Assembly (NCBI GenBank): GCA_036571765.1
Contig: BROE01000024.1
Location: 2,553,054-2,617,053, forward strand
Source of the DNA: Plecoglossus altivelis
Taxonomy: Eukaryota; Chordata; Actinopteri; Osmeriformes; Plecoglossidae
Length of the DNA stretch: 64,000 nucleotides
Direction of reading: 5' to 3'
The notes beneath the pieces are model-generated. The model was not told the DNA's origin and searched no databases. It worked only from the letters and a program-made list of their open reading frames with translations. This document shows, in pieces, positions 54,149-64,000 of this stretch. A program made the position numbers and the translations under genes. Numbering within the stretch: position 1 is the stretch's first letter; the number at the start of each line of letters is the position of its first letter.

Positions 54149-56040
54149 GAGGGGGGGGGGGGTTAATAGGGCCTAGAATTACACTGCTTATGAATCAGCG
54201 GCCCTGGTTTCACAAACCCTCCCTCTCGCTCTCCTCCCTTCGCTGGCTACATCATCCCCTCTTCTCCCCCTCGTCCCCTGACGAGTGATCCAAAACATCC
54301 TCCTCTTTTCTCTGTTCTTTCAGGGGCGCTCCAGTGGCGCTTCTGGACGTATCTCAGAGCGCGCTCAATGGCTCGGAATCTCTCCGCCACAATGAATTTG
54401 AAAGACGGGCTGAATGAAGTCCGCCTTTGGATGATTTAGACCCCTGTCGGGTGTCCAGGCCGCAGAGGAGGAAGTGGTGTGTGTGCAGTTAATAAGGCAA
54501 CTGTTCACTTCTCCCTGTCGCAGTTCCTCATCAATTACCGGGTTGAGGAAGTGTGAAAACAAAGAGAGGTATTGAATGAGACAGCGGCCCACGCTACAAC
54601 AACAAGCCCATTCCTCACGCCTGTCTTCTGGCAGCAATATAGCGGACCTACAGGGTTAGCTATGCTGCGGCCAGTCTAAGATCCGTCCTCGAACCAGTTA
54701 AGGTTCGAGCCTTCATCCGTTGGTCGGTCCTCGCCCTACGTATCCTTGTCGTCATTAGCAACCCGCTGTTAAATCATTTCAAACGTGCGGCTAGCAATGG
54801 ACTTGAGGAGCCTTGTAGTTCTTGTCTGTAATTCTGGCCCTGGACTGAACGTCTTGGGGAAGTGGCGATGGAAACGCTGCTGCATGCTCACAGACTGACT
54901 CCTGTAGCTTCTCGACTGAGAAGGGGGTTTAGAGGCAGACTCAGTGGAGCCAAGACTTGTCCTCGTGCCCTAACAAGTGTTTCGCTGGCACGATTGTTTG
55001 TTGTCGGAGCTAAGCAGCTTAGGGGAGGGGAGGGGGGGGGATTAGACCAAGGAGATCCAGGAGGCAATATTCAACAGGGGGTCACCGAAGAGGGCCTACG
55101 ACCTTGTCACGATGTCGCCAAAAAGACTGGTTCCTCTTTTCGGAGAAAACACCTCATAAAACGACCTACCTAGCTTGGAGCGGGCTGCCTCGCTAATGTA
55201 ACCAGGTCTTTGTCCGAAATCCTTTTCAACGTTGAGCTTAAGGGTGTTAGCCTAGCCTAGCATTGTCCTTCTGAAACACAGGTGCAGCAGTGGTCTGCTA
55301 TTGTGAGGGAGATGTTTAAACACCTGCGACGCAGGCGATTAGCTGTGTGGCAGGGCTACAACCAGCGGGAGCCTAGCAGTGTCCAACCAGGAACACGCCA
55401 AACCTGCTTAGCCACTCATTCAAGGGTTGATAGTTTGAACGTCTCCAGGGAGCTTCATTTTAAGCTGTCACAATGACTTGTGCTGTTTAAGCTAGCCGTT
55501 TTATGCTCAGTCAACATTTCCCTACTCGTGCCACCAAGCTCCTGTCGCGCGCCAGCTGGCCCCTATGTCCCCAGAGAAGGGCCTCTGTCCTGGGCTAGCC
55601 CACGGAGAATCTGGCCCTGTGCTGAGCGGAGCAGAATTTTGGTGCCGCTCTGATGCCACTTATTCACGGACATTTCTCCCGTTCTCTCTCTTTTTCCTCC
55701 CCGTCTTCACTTTCTCTCGCTGTCCTTCCCTACACCATAGTGTCTGTCTGGGCTTTGAAAGCGGCTCTTCAAACAGGTGTGTGCATTATTTATCTGCTAA
55801 TGGATCTCCCTCGCTGCTCCCTCCGTCAGTTTATCGATACACACTTCTTATAGGCAAATACCCACTGTCTCGCTCCCTCTCACTCACTCTCTCTCCCTCA
55901 CCTTCGCTCGAGCTAATACTTCCTCTCCCCCTCCCCCCTCTCTCCTTCGCCTGGACCAGGTAGCTCAGATATGAGGATGTAGGTTACCAGGCAACGCTGG
56001 TGGGAGCGACTGACTGAAGGCTTAGCGTGGCTTAGTGCGG

Positions 56041-56095
56041 GAGGGGTGGGGTGGGGGGGGAGGGAGGGGAGCTGTTGGGGGTCTGGAGGGGGCTG
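56041..56095 (+). repeat. G-rich tract
   Basis: GGGGTGGGGTGGGGG-type sequence with G-quadruplex potential. Confidence 0.8.
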
Positions 56096-57562
56096 GAGAC
56101 AAAATCCGCAATCACGTCACACATGGTCCCTGATATCGAACTAATGAATGGGAAATCTACGAAGAGATAGATAGATAAACAGAGCGAGGGAGAGAGAGCG
56201 GGAGAGAGGAAGAGAGAGAGAGGTTAAGTCTGTCTGTCAGGTAGCTGTTTTCCGGAAACCCGGACAGGGAGATTTGACCTGTTTGTGTTGCAGTGCAAAA
56301 CAACACTCTCTCCTTAATGAGCTCCAGCAATACCGGTAAGTGTTTCGTCTCCTCTCATGCGTCGGCCATTGTGACCAGGCACTGTGAGGCTCCCCTGTCC
56401 CGAATTAATGGAATTGAATGCAATCTGGGCCACTGCAATTACAGTGGGAGATGGGTCTATCTGCGTTTGGTGTGTGTTTGTGTGTGTGTGTGTGTGTGCC
56501 ATTGTGCCATCGGAATGCACTAGTTGTAACCGTGGCCTCAACTCCCCCATAGTTAAGAGACAGAGCCGCACAAAGACTTACAGTGTTAGCCTGGGAACGA
56601 CAGAGAGGAGGGGAGGAGTGGGAAGAGGATGAGGGGAGGAGAGAAGGAGTGAGAAGAGGAAGACAGGAGGGTGGGGAGGGGAGGGGGAGAGAGGAGAAGG
56701 AGACAGGTTGAAGCCACATAGAAAAAGGAACACTCAGATGGAGAGAGAGGGGCGAGGGAGGCCGTGGATGGACCGTCCCTGTCACACTAGAGTCCAGGTA
56801 GACGGTTGCCCTGTGCCAGTCTGCACCTTCTTTGAATGACAATAGGACCCTGGCAGAGGATGAGATTACCGGTGCCCATCTCCGTTGGCATCTAACTACT
56901 GATGGGGTCACACTGTCAGTAGGACAGGCCACCTGGGAGAGGACACACACACACAGACACTCACAAGCACACTCACACCTTGTCATGGACACCCCCTAAA
57001 AGGGAGTGTGACAACAAGGTCATGCCAAATGAGCACTTGTGACTACGGAGGCTAAAGGACTGTATCTCAGGATGCAGGGACTTGCCTTTCAGAAACTCCG
57101 AGGAGCGCTGCTCTCAAGCGCCGTGTTGTATTTGTGCGATGGTGGCCCCATCTAGAGGTCAACTGGGGTAACTGCATAGCGAGGCATCTTTGAAGGTACA
57201 GGCTAGGCTACTGTAACTCAGTACGTCACGTACTTATTGGTAAGGGCATGCTTTTTCGCCAGTCTTGCAGATATTGCCAACCGCTTAGATATTCTCCAGA
57301 ACGCACAGTCATGGATCTTACGTACTCTTTCCCTCTTTTTTTAACATTTCTTCTTTGGATACGCCTGTTCTCGGGTTTTCTTCTTCTCCCTGTCTAGTTG
57401 AGGGCAGAGTTTGTAAAGGTTGTTGTCGTGTGCCTGGGCTTATTTTGGCACCAGACCAAAGAACCGGGCGTCATGTGTCTGTCAATCTAAGTCGAAAACT
57501 ATCGCTCGCGCAATTTCAAATGTTATACGACGCAGGTGGGTAGTTTGAGAGTGTGGTTCACT

Positions 57563-57872
57563 GTTTGTGTGTGTACAGTGTGTGGTGTGTGTAGTGTGTG
57601 TGTGTGTGTGTGTCTGCTGTAGTGTGTGTCTGTGTGTGTCCTGTGTCGTGCTGTGTGTGTCGTGTGTGTGTGGTGTGTGTGTGTGTGTGTGTGTGTCTGT
57701 GTGTGTGTGTCTGTGTGTGTCTGTGTGTGTGTTGTGTGTGTGTGGTGTTGTGGTGGTGGTGTGTGTGTGCTGTGTTGTGGTGTTCCTGTGTGTGTGTTGT
57801 CTGTGGTGTCCTGTGTTGTGTGTGTGTGTGTCTGTGTGTGTGTGTGTGTCTGTGTGTGTGTGTGTGGGGGGG
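57563..57872 (+). repeat. Long interrupted (TG)n tract, about 310 bp
   Basis: TGTGTG with frequent TGTCTG and TGTTGTGG interruptions, ending in G14. Cys/Val-rich frames across it are artefacts. Confidence 0.95.
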
Positions 57873-59378
57873 GGGGGGGGGAGGGAAGAAAAGAGCAATC
57901 AGGTAAGCTTCTTTACGCCTCCTTTCTTCTCTCTTTCTTTCTCTTAAACGTTGGCTTCCCTTCTCTTGTCCAGTCTTTGGAATGTCTCTGAATGTTCACC
58001 GCTCAGCCTGCAGCGCCTCGCTACATCGGGGCGGTTAAGTGTCGTCCAGGGAGTTCTGCAGAAGCGTGGCCTGCCCAGGCCAGCCCAGGTGGAGCGTAGG
58101 GAACACCTAACCTCCGACCTTTCCAGACGCAGCTCATGTTCTGTCTCGCCGTGACCCGGCCCGACTCCTCACCGCTCCTCGCCTCGCCCCGCCACCTCGC
58201 CGAACCTCCCTAATCTCGCCCCTCAACCTCTCTGTAAAGACGCCAGACGACCTCTGCAGAAAATGTAACGACTTACAGTGAAACGTGGCTTTCCATCCAG
58301 TTTACTGGAGTGAGGCGGGGTGGGGGGGGGTTCATTCAGTCTTGAGGAGGTGAACTGGAGCTCGGAGTGTCGAGGTTCTACATGGCAGGACGACCCCGCC
58401 GACAGGGATGAAATGACCTCAGAGTTGGGGCGCAGGGATGGAAAGACAGGTTCATGTCGATCTCCCCGCGCTCTGGTGCTTTTATTTGGAAAGACACGTG
58501 GACTGTGTGCTGATCCTGCGCTGCTATCAACCTCTCACAGTGTCTAACGGAGGAGAGGCCAGAGGCCTGGATTGGTCTGTTTCAGACTGAGGTCTGGACC
58601 AAGCTTGTACTTAAGGTCCAGACCACCTTAAAAACTGAGGCCCAAACCATTGACACACCAGCCTCCAAACCAACTTCGTCTGGTATCTTTATTTAGTATT
58701 TTTGAGTGCCTTTTTCTTGCCACTGCCTTCCCTCGTTCTTCCCTCCCTCCACCCTCCTCCTCACTCTCCCTCTCTCCCCTCCCTTCTCCCACCCTCCCTC
58801 ACCGAGTGCCAGGCCTGGAACATTACAGAGTCCTGCGTCTTAACCCACCAGGCCCCATCCCACGTCCACTTAACAACTATTAACGACAAGCTATTTGGCT
58901 CCTGGTGCAAAACACGGCCCGCGTCTCCGGTTGTCCCAGCGCTAACGCCATCCGACAGGGGTGACATTCTGGCCCTGCCCTCGGCAGCAAGGAGCGGGTT
59001 CAACAATGCGTTTTTCCACCAACAGAGCAGAGCGAGCCGCTCTCCTCTGGCACCGGGGAAGGGGGGATATAAGATTTAACTGTCTTTCCATTTCAAATGT
59101 CATGTGTATGAATGTTCCCCTTCACCGCAGTTTAATACACGGCAATTATGCACACTCTTGAAGGAACGCTCGTGTGTGTGTGTCAGGATCTCTGTAAGGT
59201 TTTAGGGTGTAACACTATGTACTAGAATGTGTCCGTCTGTCTGTCAGTATAATTTGTGGTTTCTGTTAACCATTATTTGGGCACTGTAGCTGAAAGGCAA
59301 ATTGGTTCTACATCCAATCTGCTTTGAGAGGGCCGAGGCCACAGCCACTGTACTGCATCACAGCAAGGAGTGGCAAGG

Positions 59379-59392
59379 GCGCCCCCTGCTGG
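59379..59392 (-). promoter_or_regulatory. Strong CTCF-like motif
   Basis: The minus strand reads CCAGCAGGGGGCGC, a full match to the CTCF core, in the same orientation as the motif at 36377 and convergent with that at 17250. Confidence 0.55.
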
Positions 59393-59764
59393 AACCCGTA
59401 GGGAAACGCATGCGTTACATTCCACTATTCTCTGACCTCCATATCCTAGGAGCGGCCACCCTTTCAGTCTGTCTCTCCTCTCCATCCTCCAGTTTCGGTG
59501 ATTCACCTTCAGTTTCCGCCCCATCTTTCTCCCCTCCTTTCCTGGCATTACGTCTCCCAAACAGCATCACAGCGCAAATATTTGGACTGGTCTTTTATGG
59601 ACTGGAAGAGCATGCACTGCCTGTCACTGTAACTTAGCTTTATGGGAGCGCGCGCACATGTGAAAACAAGATAGTGTTCTTTTAAAACAGCACGCAGTCT
59701 CCAATGACACGCCGTGCTTTTAATAACAGCCTCGCTCGGACGCCGGAGTTACTAGCGGTGTGAG

Positions 59765-59822
59765 TTTGTGTGTGTGTCGATGTGTGTATATTTGGCGTCA
59801 GTGTGTGTGTGTGTGTGTGTTG
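59765..59822 (+). repeat. (TG)n microsatellite, interrupted
   Basis: TG arrays separated by TATATTTGGCGTCAG. Confidence 0.9.
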
Positions 59823-60997
59823 TTGGTAGCATGTGTCTGAGATGCCAGCTAGCGCAGCAGTTGAGGATTATGACGTGCAGGGCCAGGATAACACCACAGA
59901 GACGCAGACATAAGCTCACCAGACGTATGGATTGACCTGCAGGTCTGTAGCTAAGCACCATGATATGGGCTGGATACTGACTGGATTGGAATCTTTTTCT
60001 TTCTTTTTTTTTCCCTAAATGCATCTTGAACACATGGCTACTGCAGAACTAAATCTAAGATGTCCACGTGCAGACTTTAGAGACACGCATCCAGGTACAT
60101 TGGCGCCTGTGATTAAATGCCTGCAAAGAGGTGGATGTTGTGAGGAGAAGAGGCGTGTCAGAAGGCGGTAGGGTGGTGATCTGGCGCCGTGTCTGTCCTC
60201 TTGAGACAGTGTCTGGCCTGGCTATCCTGGCCTCTCCCCTCGTGGCGGCCCAGTAATCTGCCTCTCTCCAGCACCTGTCCTTCCTGTAACCCTGACCGCG
60301 TAGGTTGACTCCGCTCCGGGGAGGAGAACTCAATCTCCCAGCAGCACCACGGGGCTGATAACCTGGTCTGCTGGAGCGTGGAGAAGTCAAAGCCAGTGTG
60401 CGTGGTGTACAGTTTAGGTGAGCCTGCGAATTGCTGGCTCTGGTTCTCGCGGCCCACTCCATGTTGTCTCTGATGCTGCTGTTCCCATTGGCCAGCCAGA
60501 GGAGGCCACCTGGTCTGGGTTTAAACGGTGTGTGAAGGCGTGTGTGTTACTCCTTACCCCACCTGCTCAGCACCTGGACAGACAGATGGTTCTGTTGTCT
60601 ATGAAAGGGGGGAGGGGGAGGGGGGTGTGAAGGACGCCCTTTCCTGTCTTCCCACCCTCTTCCTCACGTCCTCGTCGCCATGGCTCCTGGCTGTTCACTC
60701 TGTAGACCCAGATCAGAGCGCAGGCTTCACTCAGGCCCGGACTAGACAGCAGAGTCCCCATCTGCTGCCACCCAGACCCGGCTGAACTACGTTGCTGTAG
60801 CATGGTTGTTTTCGATGCTCCCAGTTAGCTTTGTGGGTATCGCCTCTGCTCTGCCGCTTGTCTCCACTAGATGACGGTAGAGCCATTCAGAGCCTCGCCA
60901 CAGGGAAAAGGTCAGGAGCAGGAACGAGTGCGTTTGCCGTCCAGGTCGTTCCTCCCCTAGACTGGCACCTTGCCCTTCTGAACACTACCACCACCCC

Positions 60998-61034
60998 TCC
61001 CCTCCCTCCCTCCCTCCCTCCCTCCCTCCCTCCT
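60998..61034 (+). repeat. (CCCT)n microsatellite
   Basis: CCCTCCCTCCCT array of about nine units. Confidence 0.95.
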
Positions 61035-62755
61035 TGCAGTCTGATAGTGTGATCTGACCAGAGGCCAGAGCGTTGACCAGACCCAGCCATTGTGACTGTG
61101 CTGAGAGCGGTCCAGCGGTTATGGTCGCAGCGGGGGTTGTTAAAGCTCTCAGATGCGTCCAGGCCGCGGCACGTTCCCTGGCCCTGGGATGGCCCTCGGG
61201 TGAAAGGAAAAAAAAAAAAGGTGGGATTCCAGGTTTGGGATTCAGGGGAATGTTTGGTCGCTCTTCTTAGGATGCGGGCGCCACGGCAACTGGCCCGATG
61301 TCCCTGGACGTCGACAAGGATCCTCACTACCTCTCCTCTCCAGCCCTCTGGGTATCCTTTATAGTAGATAGGCTACGCCGCCCTCCCCTCCCTGCTCCCT
61401 GTCTGTCGATCCAATCACGCTCTCATGACAAAACCTTGCCATACTCCATTCTGGGAAGGACAGAGCTGATTTAGCTCTAGGCTCGATTCTTTCGCCGTGA
61501 GCTCAGAGGTCGCCTGGCTGCTGGGGCCGGTTCCGTGCTGGCGGACGGAGCTGTTCTGACTGATCCTTGCGGTGGCGCCGGTGCACAATCGGCGTCTTTA
61601 CCTCTCCTCCTCATCCCCCCACCCCCACCCCTCCTCTCTGGTGGTCTAACCTCACCATACCCCATTCAACATCCCCTACCCCCCACCCGCCGACCTGCCC
61701 TCTCGTCTGTTGTCTTACTGCACGTTCAAGCGCTGCCCAGGTCACAGCCGGCGTTGCTAGCCCCAGCGCGTCCGGCCTCGCTGTGCGGGCGTTACTCAGC
61801 CTCAAGCCTGCTCATCGCAGAGAGCGCGCGAGCTGGGGGTCCTACCGATCGGCTCTTCTCTTCGATACTTACCGGCGGATCACCGGTTCAACAAAGAGCC
61901 CGTCATCAGAGACAGGCAAGGAGGTGGGGGTAGGGGTGTTGATGGGGGATCATGAGGGTGAGGTAAGCAACACCCGCGAGAGGAAGAGGGAGGCCCTTAG
62001 GCCGTAGGGGGGTGATGGGGGTTGAGGTGAGGTAAGACGGCAGAAGGGAGGGGGTGTGGGTGGGGTGTGATGGGGGTTGAGCGTGAGGTACCCACGCGGG
62101 AACAGAGAGAGGGAGGGTGGGGGGGGGGGGGTGGAGGCGTGCCTCTGTGCGTGGGGGTACTGCCTGCTCTGGCGTCTCTAACCTCGGGGCCTTAAGGACT
62201 CGTGCCAACACCCCAAGGCGGGGTTGAGGTGAGCGCCCACAGCTCTCATCAACACATCTACCTCGATAGGCAAGTGCTGACTCCCTCCCTCACCTCCAGC
62301 CCCACCGCCGCACCGAGACGAGCCACGAGGGCTGGGGCCTAGCAGTCTCTCACCCCCCTTCTCCCTGCTGACTGTTCGCCTGTGAGTTCAGCCTTATCCG
62401 GCCCACGTATTAGGAAGCAGACCACCACCCCCCCTCCTACTCCCCCCTCCTCCACCTTCCGGAGATGCTTCCAGAAGCTTCCGCGCAGGCCGTCCCAGGT
62501 CCCAGAATCATGTTGCGTGGAGGCTTTTTCCACAAGTTGTCCCTCACCTAGAATCCTGGCTGGTCCCCCGGCGTACCTTCACAACCCCAGCGTGTCAGAC
62601 ACGGCCCGGAGCGTCACACCTCGCGAGCCGACACATCACCATCGCAGGATTTACACCTCCCGGTCCGACTCACTCATACACACACATGCATACTCACACA
62701 CACTGCAAAAGTTCTCCACGATGAGAGCTCGGCCAAGAAACACTTGCTGCAGTCT

Positions 62756-62756
62756 C

Positions 62757-62790
<34 letters not shown>

Positions 62791-62885
62791 GGGGGGTGTT
62801 TGTGCGTGTGTGAGTGTATGTGTGTGGGGGGGGTTGTGTGTGCGCGCGGTTGTGTGTGTTTAGTGTTGTGTGTGTGTGAGAGAGC
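62756..62885 (+). repeat. (TG)n / G-run tract
   Basis: TG arrays interrupted by two poly-G runs. Confidence 0.9.
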
Positions 62886-63152
62886 TTTTGTGTGTGAGGA
62901 CCACTCCTTTTTATCCTTTCCATACCAACTGCCAGCCAGCTGCCTGAGGCTTCCTGGTTATTACAAACAGGCTCGACCTTTGAACCCTATGTGTGTTCGG
63001 TTGACTACTGTAGGGAATTGAAGGGCACCTGTGTGTGTGCGTATGTTTGGGTGTGTGTAAATCGAGAAATTTGGCACTGACATTGGAGGGACCTCCGATT
63101 GAGCTAGTTAACCATCTTCACACTAAGGAGCACCACTCTCAGAACTAGTCTC

Positions 63153-63153
<1 letters not shown>

Positions 63154-63224
<71 letters not shown>

Positions 63225-63234
63225 ACACACACAC
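63154..63234 (+). repeat. (CA)n microsatellite
   Basis: AC array with two CTC interruptions spaced about 36 bp. Confidence 0.97.
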
Positions 63235-63649
63235 AGCCTCCTTAGCCAATAAGCTGTCAGAACTCACCCATCACTGTAGAAAGCATGAAACCTATGGAGA
63301 CGAGGACTGGATCTCATCTAGAACCTTCTCTCCTGTATCGTTCTCTCTGCCATGTTCTTGGGCCAAGCTGTCCCTTAATGGACTAACTGTGCTCCACAGG
63401 GCTAGGCGGTTCAGACTGGTTCATACTGGTTCACACTGGTTCTGAACGGAGCTGAGCTCACGGGGGCTTGAGGACCGGGTCACCCAGTGACACAGAATGG
63501 AGAAATTTAAAGTTATAGCAGAAATTGCCGTCCCTCTCCGCCCCAAAGAATTTACAAAGACAAACATTTTGGCCAAAGTTTCTCCATTTTCCTCCCAGGG
63601 GTTTGATGGAAATGGTGTGGAGCAGAGCAGCAGGTGAAACCTGGGGGAG

Positions 63650-64000
63650 GCAGGCAGGGAGGCAGGGACATGGAGGTGGTCTGGGCTGGGGAAGGGAGGC
63701 AGGGACATGGAGGTGGTCTGGGCTGGGGAAGGGAGGAAGGCGAGGTGGGAGGGTGGAGACAGGGAGGCAGGCAGGGAGGCAGGGACATGGAGGTGGTCTG
63801 GGCTGGGGAAGGGAGGAAGGCGAGGTGGGAGGGTGGAGACAGGGAGGCAGGCAGGGAGGCAGGGACATGGAGGTGGTCTGGGCTGGGGAAGGGAGGAAGG
63901 CGAGGTGGGAGGGTGGAGACAGGGAGGCAGGCAGGGAGGCAGGGACATGGAGGTGGTCTGGGCTGGGGAAGGGAGGAAGGCAGGTGGGAGGTTGGAGACA
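63650..64000 (+). repeat. 80-bp minisatellite running off the window end
   Basis: CATGGAGGTGGTCTGGGCTG occurs at about 63669, 63707, 63787, 63867 and 63947: one short 38-bp unit then 80-bp units that are almost identical. Minus-strand Pro/Leu-rich frames across it are artefacts. Confidence 0.95.

Larger units (their letters stand above)
38621..64000. other. Repeat-rich region without a recognised gene
   Basis: 25 kb upstream of WAC. I looked for coding sequence, including MPP7 (the human neighbour), and recognised none. Unique stretches between the listed repeats could hold non-coding first exons or enhancers, but nothing supports a specific call. Confidence 0.5.

Noticed and set aside
57120..57165. 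Additional CTCF-like motif (CCTCTAGATGGGGCC on minus strand)
   Set aside because: The GGGG after GAT breaks the GGCRC part of the core; too weak to list.
57567..57991. Cys/Val-rich open frames
   Set aside because: Translation of an interrupted TG microsatellite.
38621..64000. MPP7 coding exons expected from human synteny
   Set aside because: No frame resembled the L27, PDZ, SH3 or guanylate kinase segments; the gene may lie beyond the window or only non-coding exons may be here.

Overview
This is vertebrate nuclear DNA, almost certainly from a teleost fish. The two genes have small exons with canonical GT-AG splice sites. The non-coding DNA is full of (CA)n, (GA)n, (CT)n and (CTGC)n microsatellites and G-rich minisatellites. 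Degraded fish-type interspersed repeats are present. I cannot name the species, nor say which teleost ohnolog copy this is. A 31-base assembly gap lies at 19489-19519, beside a poly-C run.

Two protein-coding genes are supported, both on the minus strand. BAMBI (coding span 10465-13576, three coding exons, 257 codons) encodes the kinase-less TGF-beta/BMP pseudoreceptor. WAC (coding span 19584-35369, 13 coding exons, 546 codons) encodes the WW-domain and coiled-coil adaptor linked to RNF20/RNF40 and H2B ubiquitination. The same order and relative orientation (WAC upstream, BAMBI downstream) is known from human chromosome 10p12, so this is a conserved syntenic block. Both reading frames join exactly across every splice junction. 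Compared with the long human isoform, WAC here lacks about 100 residues between the conserved region after the WW domain and the Pro/Ser-rich region. The frame remains open without them.

Layout: 1-9.6 kb is intergenic, with polypurine tracts, a pentamer-based repeat, G-rich repeats and a tRNA-derived SINE remnant. From 9.6 to 14.3 kb is BAMBI: a 3' UTR with an A/T hairpin, the coding exons, a leader with a possible uORF, and a TATA-like box. From 14.3 to 17.7 kb is the BAMBI upstream / WAC downstream interval. It holds a consensus match to the Smad BMP-activating element and CTCF-like motifs. From 17.7 to 35.4 kb is WAC, whose putative 3' UTR and introns carry at least eight different minisatellites. 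From 35.4 to 64 kb I found no supportable gene. The interval has an AT-rich unique stretch (35.5-38.6 kb) followed by repeat-rich DNA, with an 11-bp repeat array of about 0.7 kb, a ~0.4 kb tandem duplication, (CTGC)n arrays and an 80-bp minisatellite running off the window end. By human synteny MPP7 might lie beyond, but no MPP7 coding exon was recognised.

No undescribed multi-gene system is visible. The most testable signals are the BMP-response element upstream of BAMBI, CTCF-like motifs in convergent orientation bracketing WAC, the missing WAC cassette exon, and minisatellites pressed against WAC splice sites.
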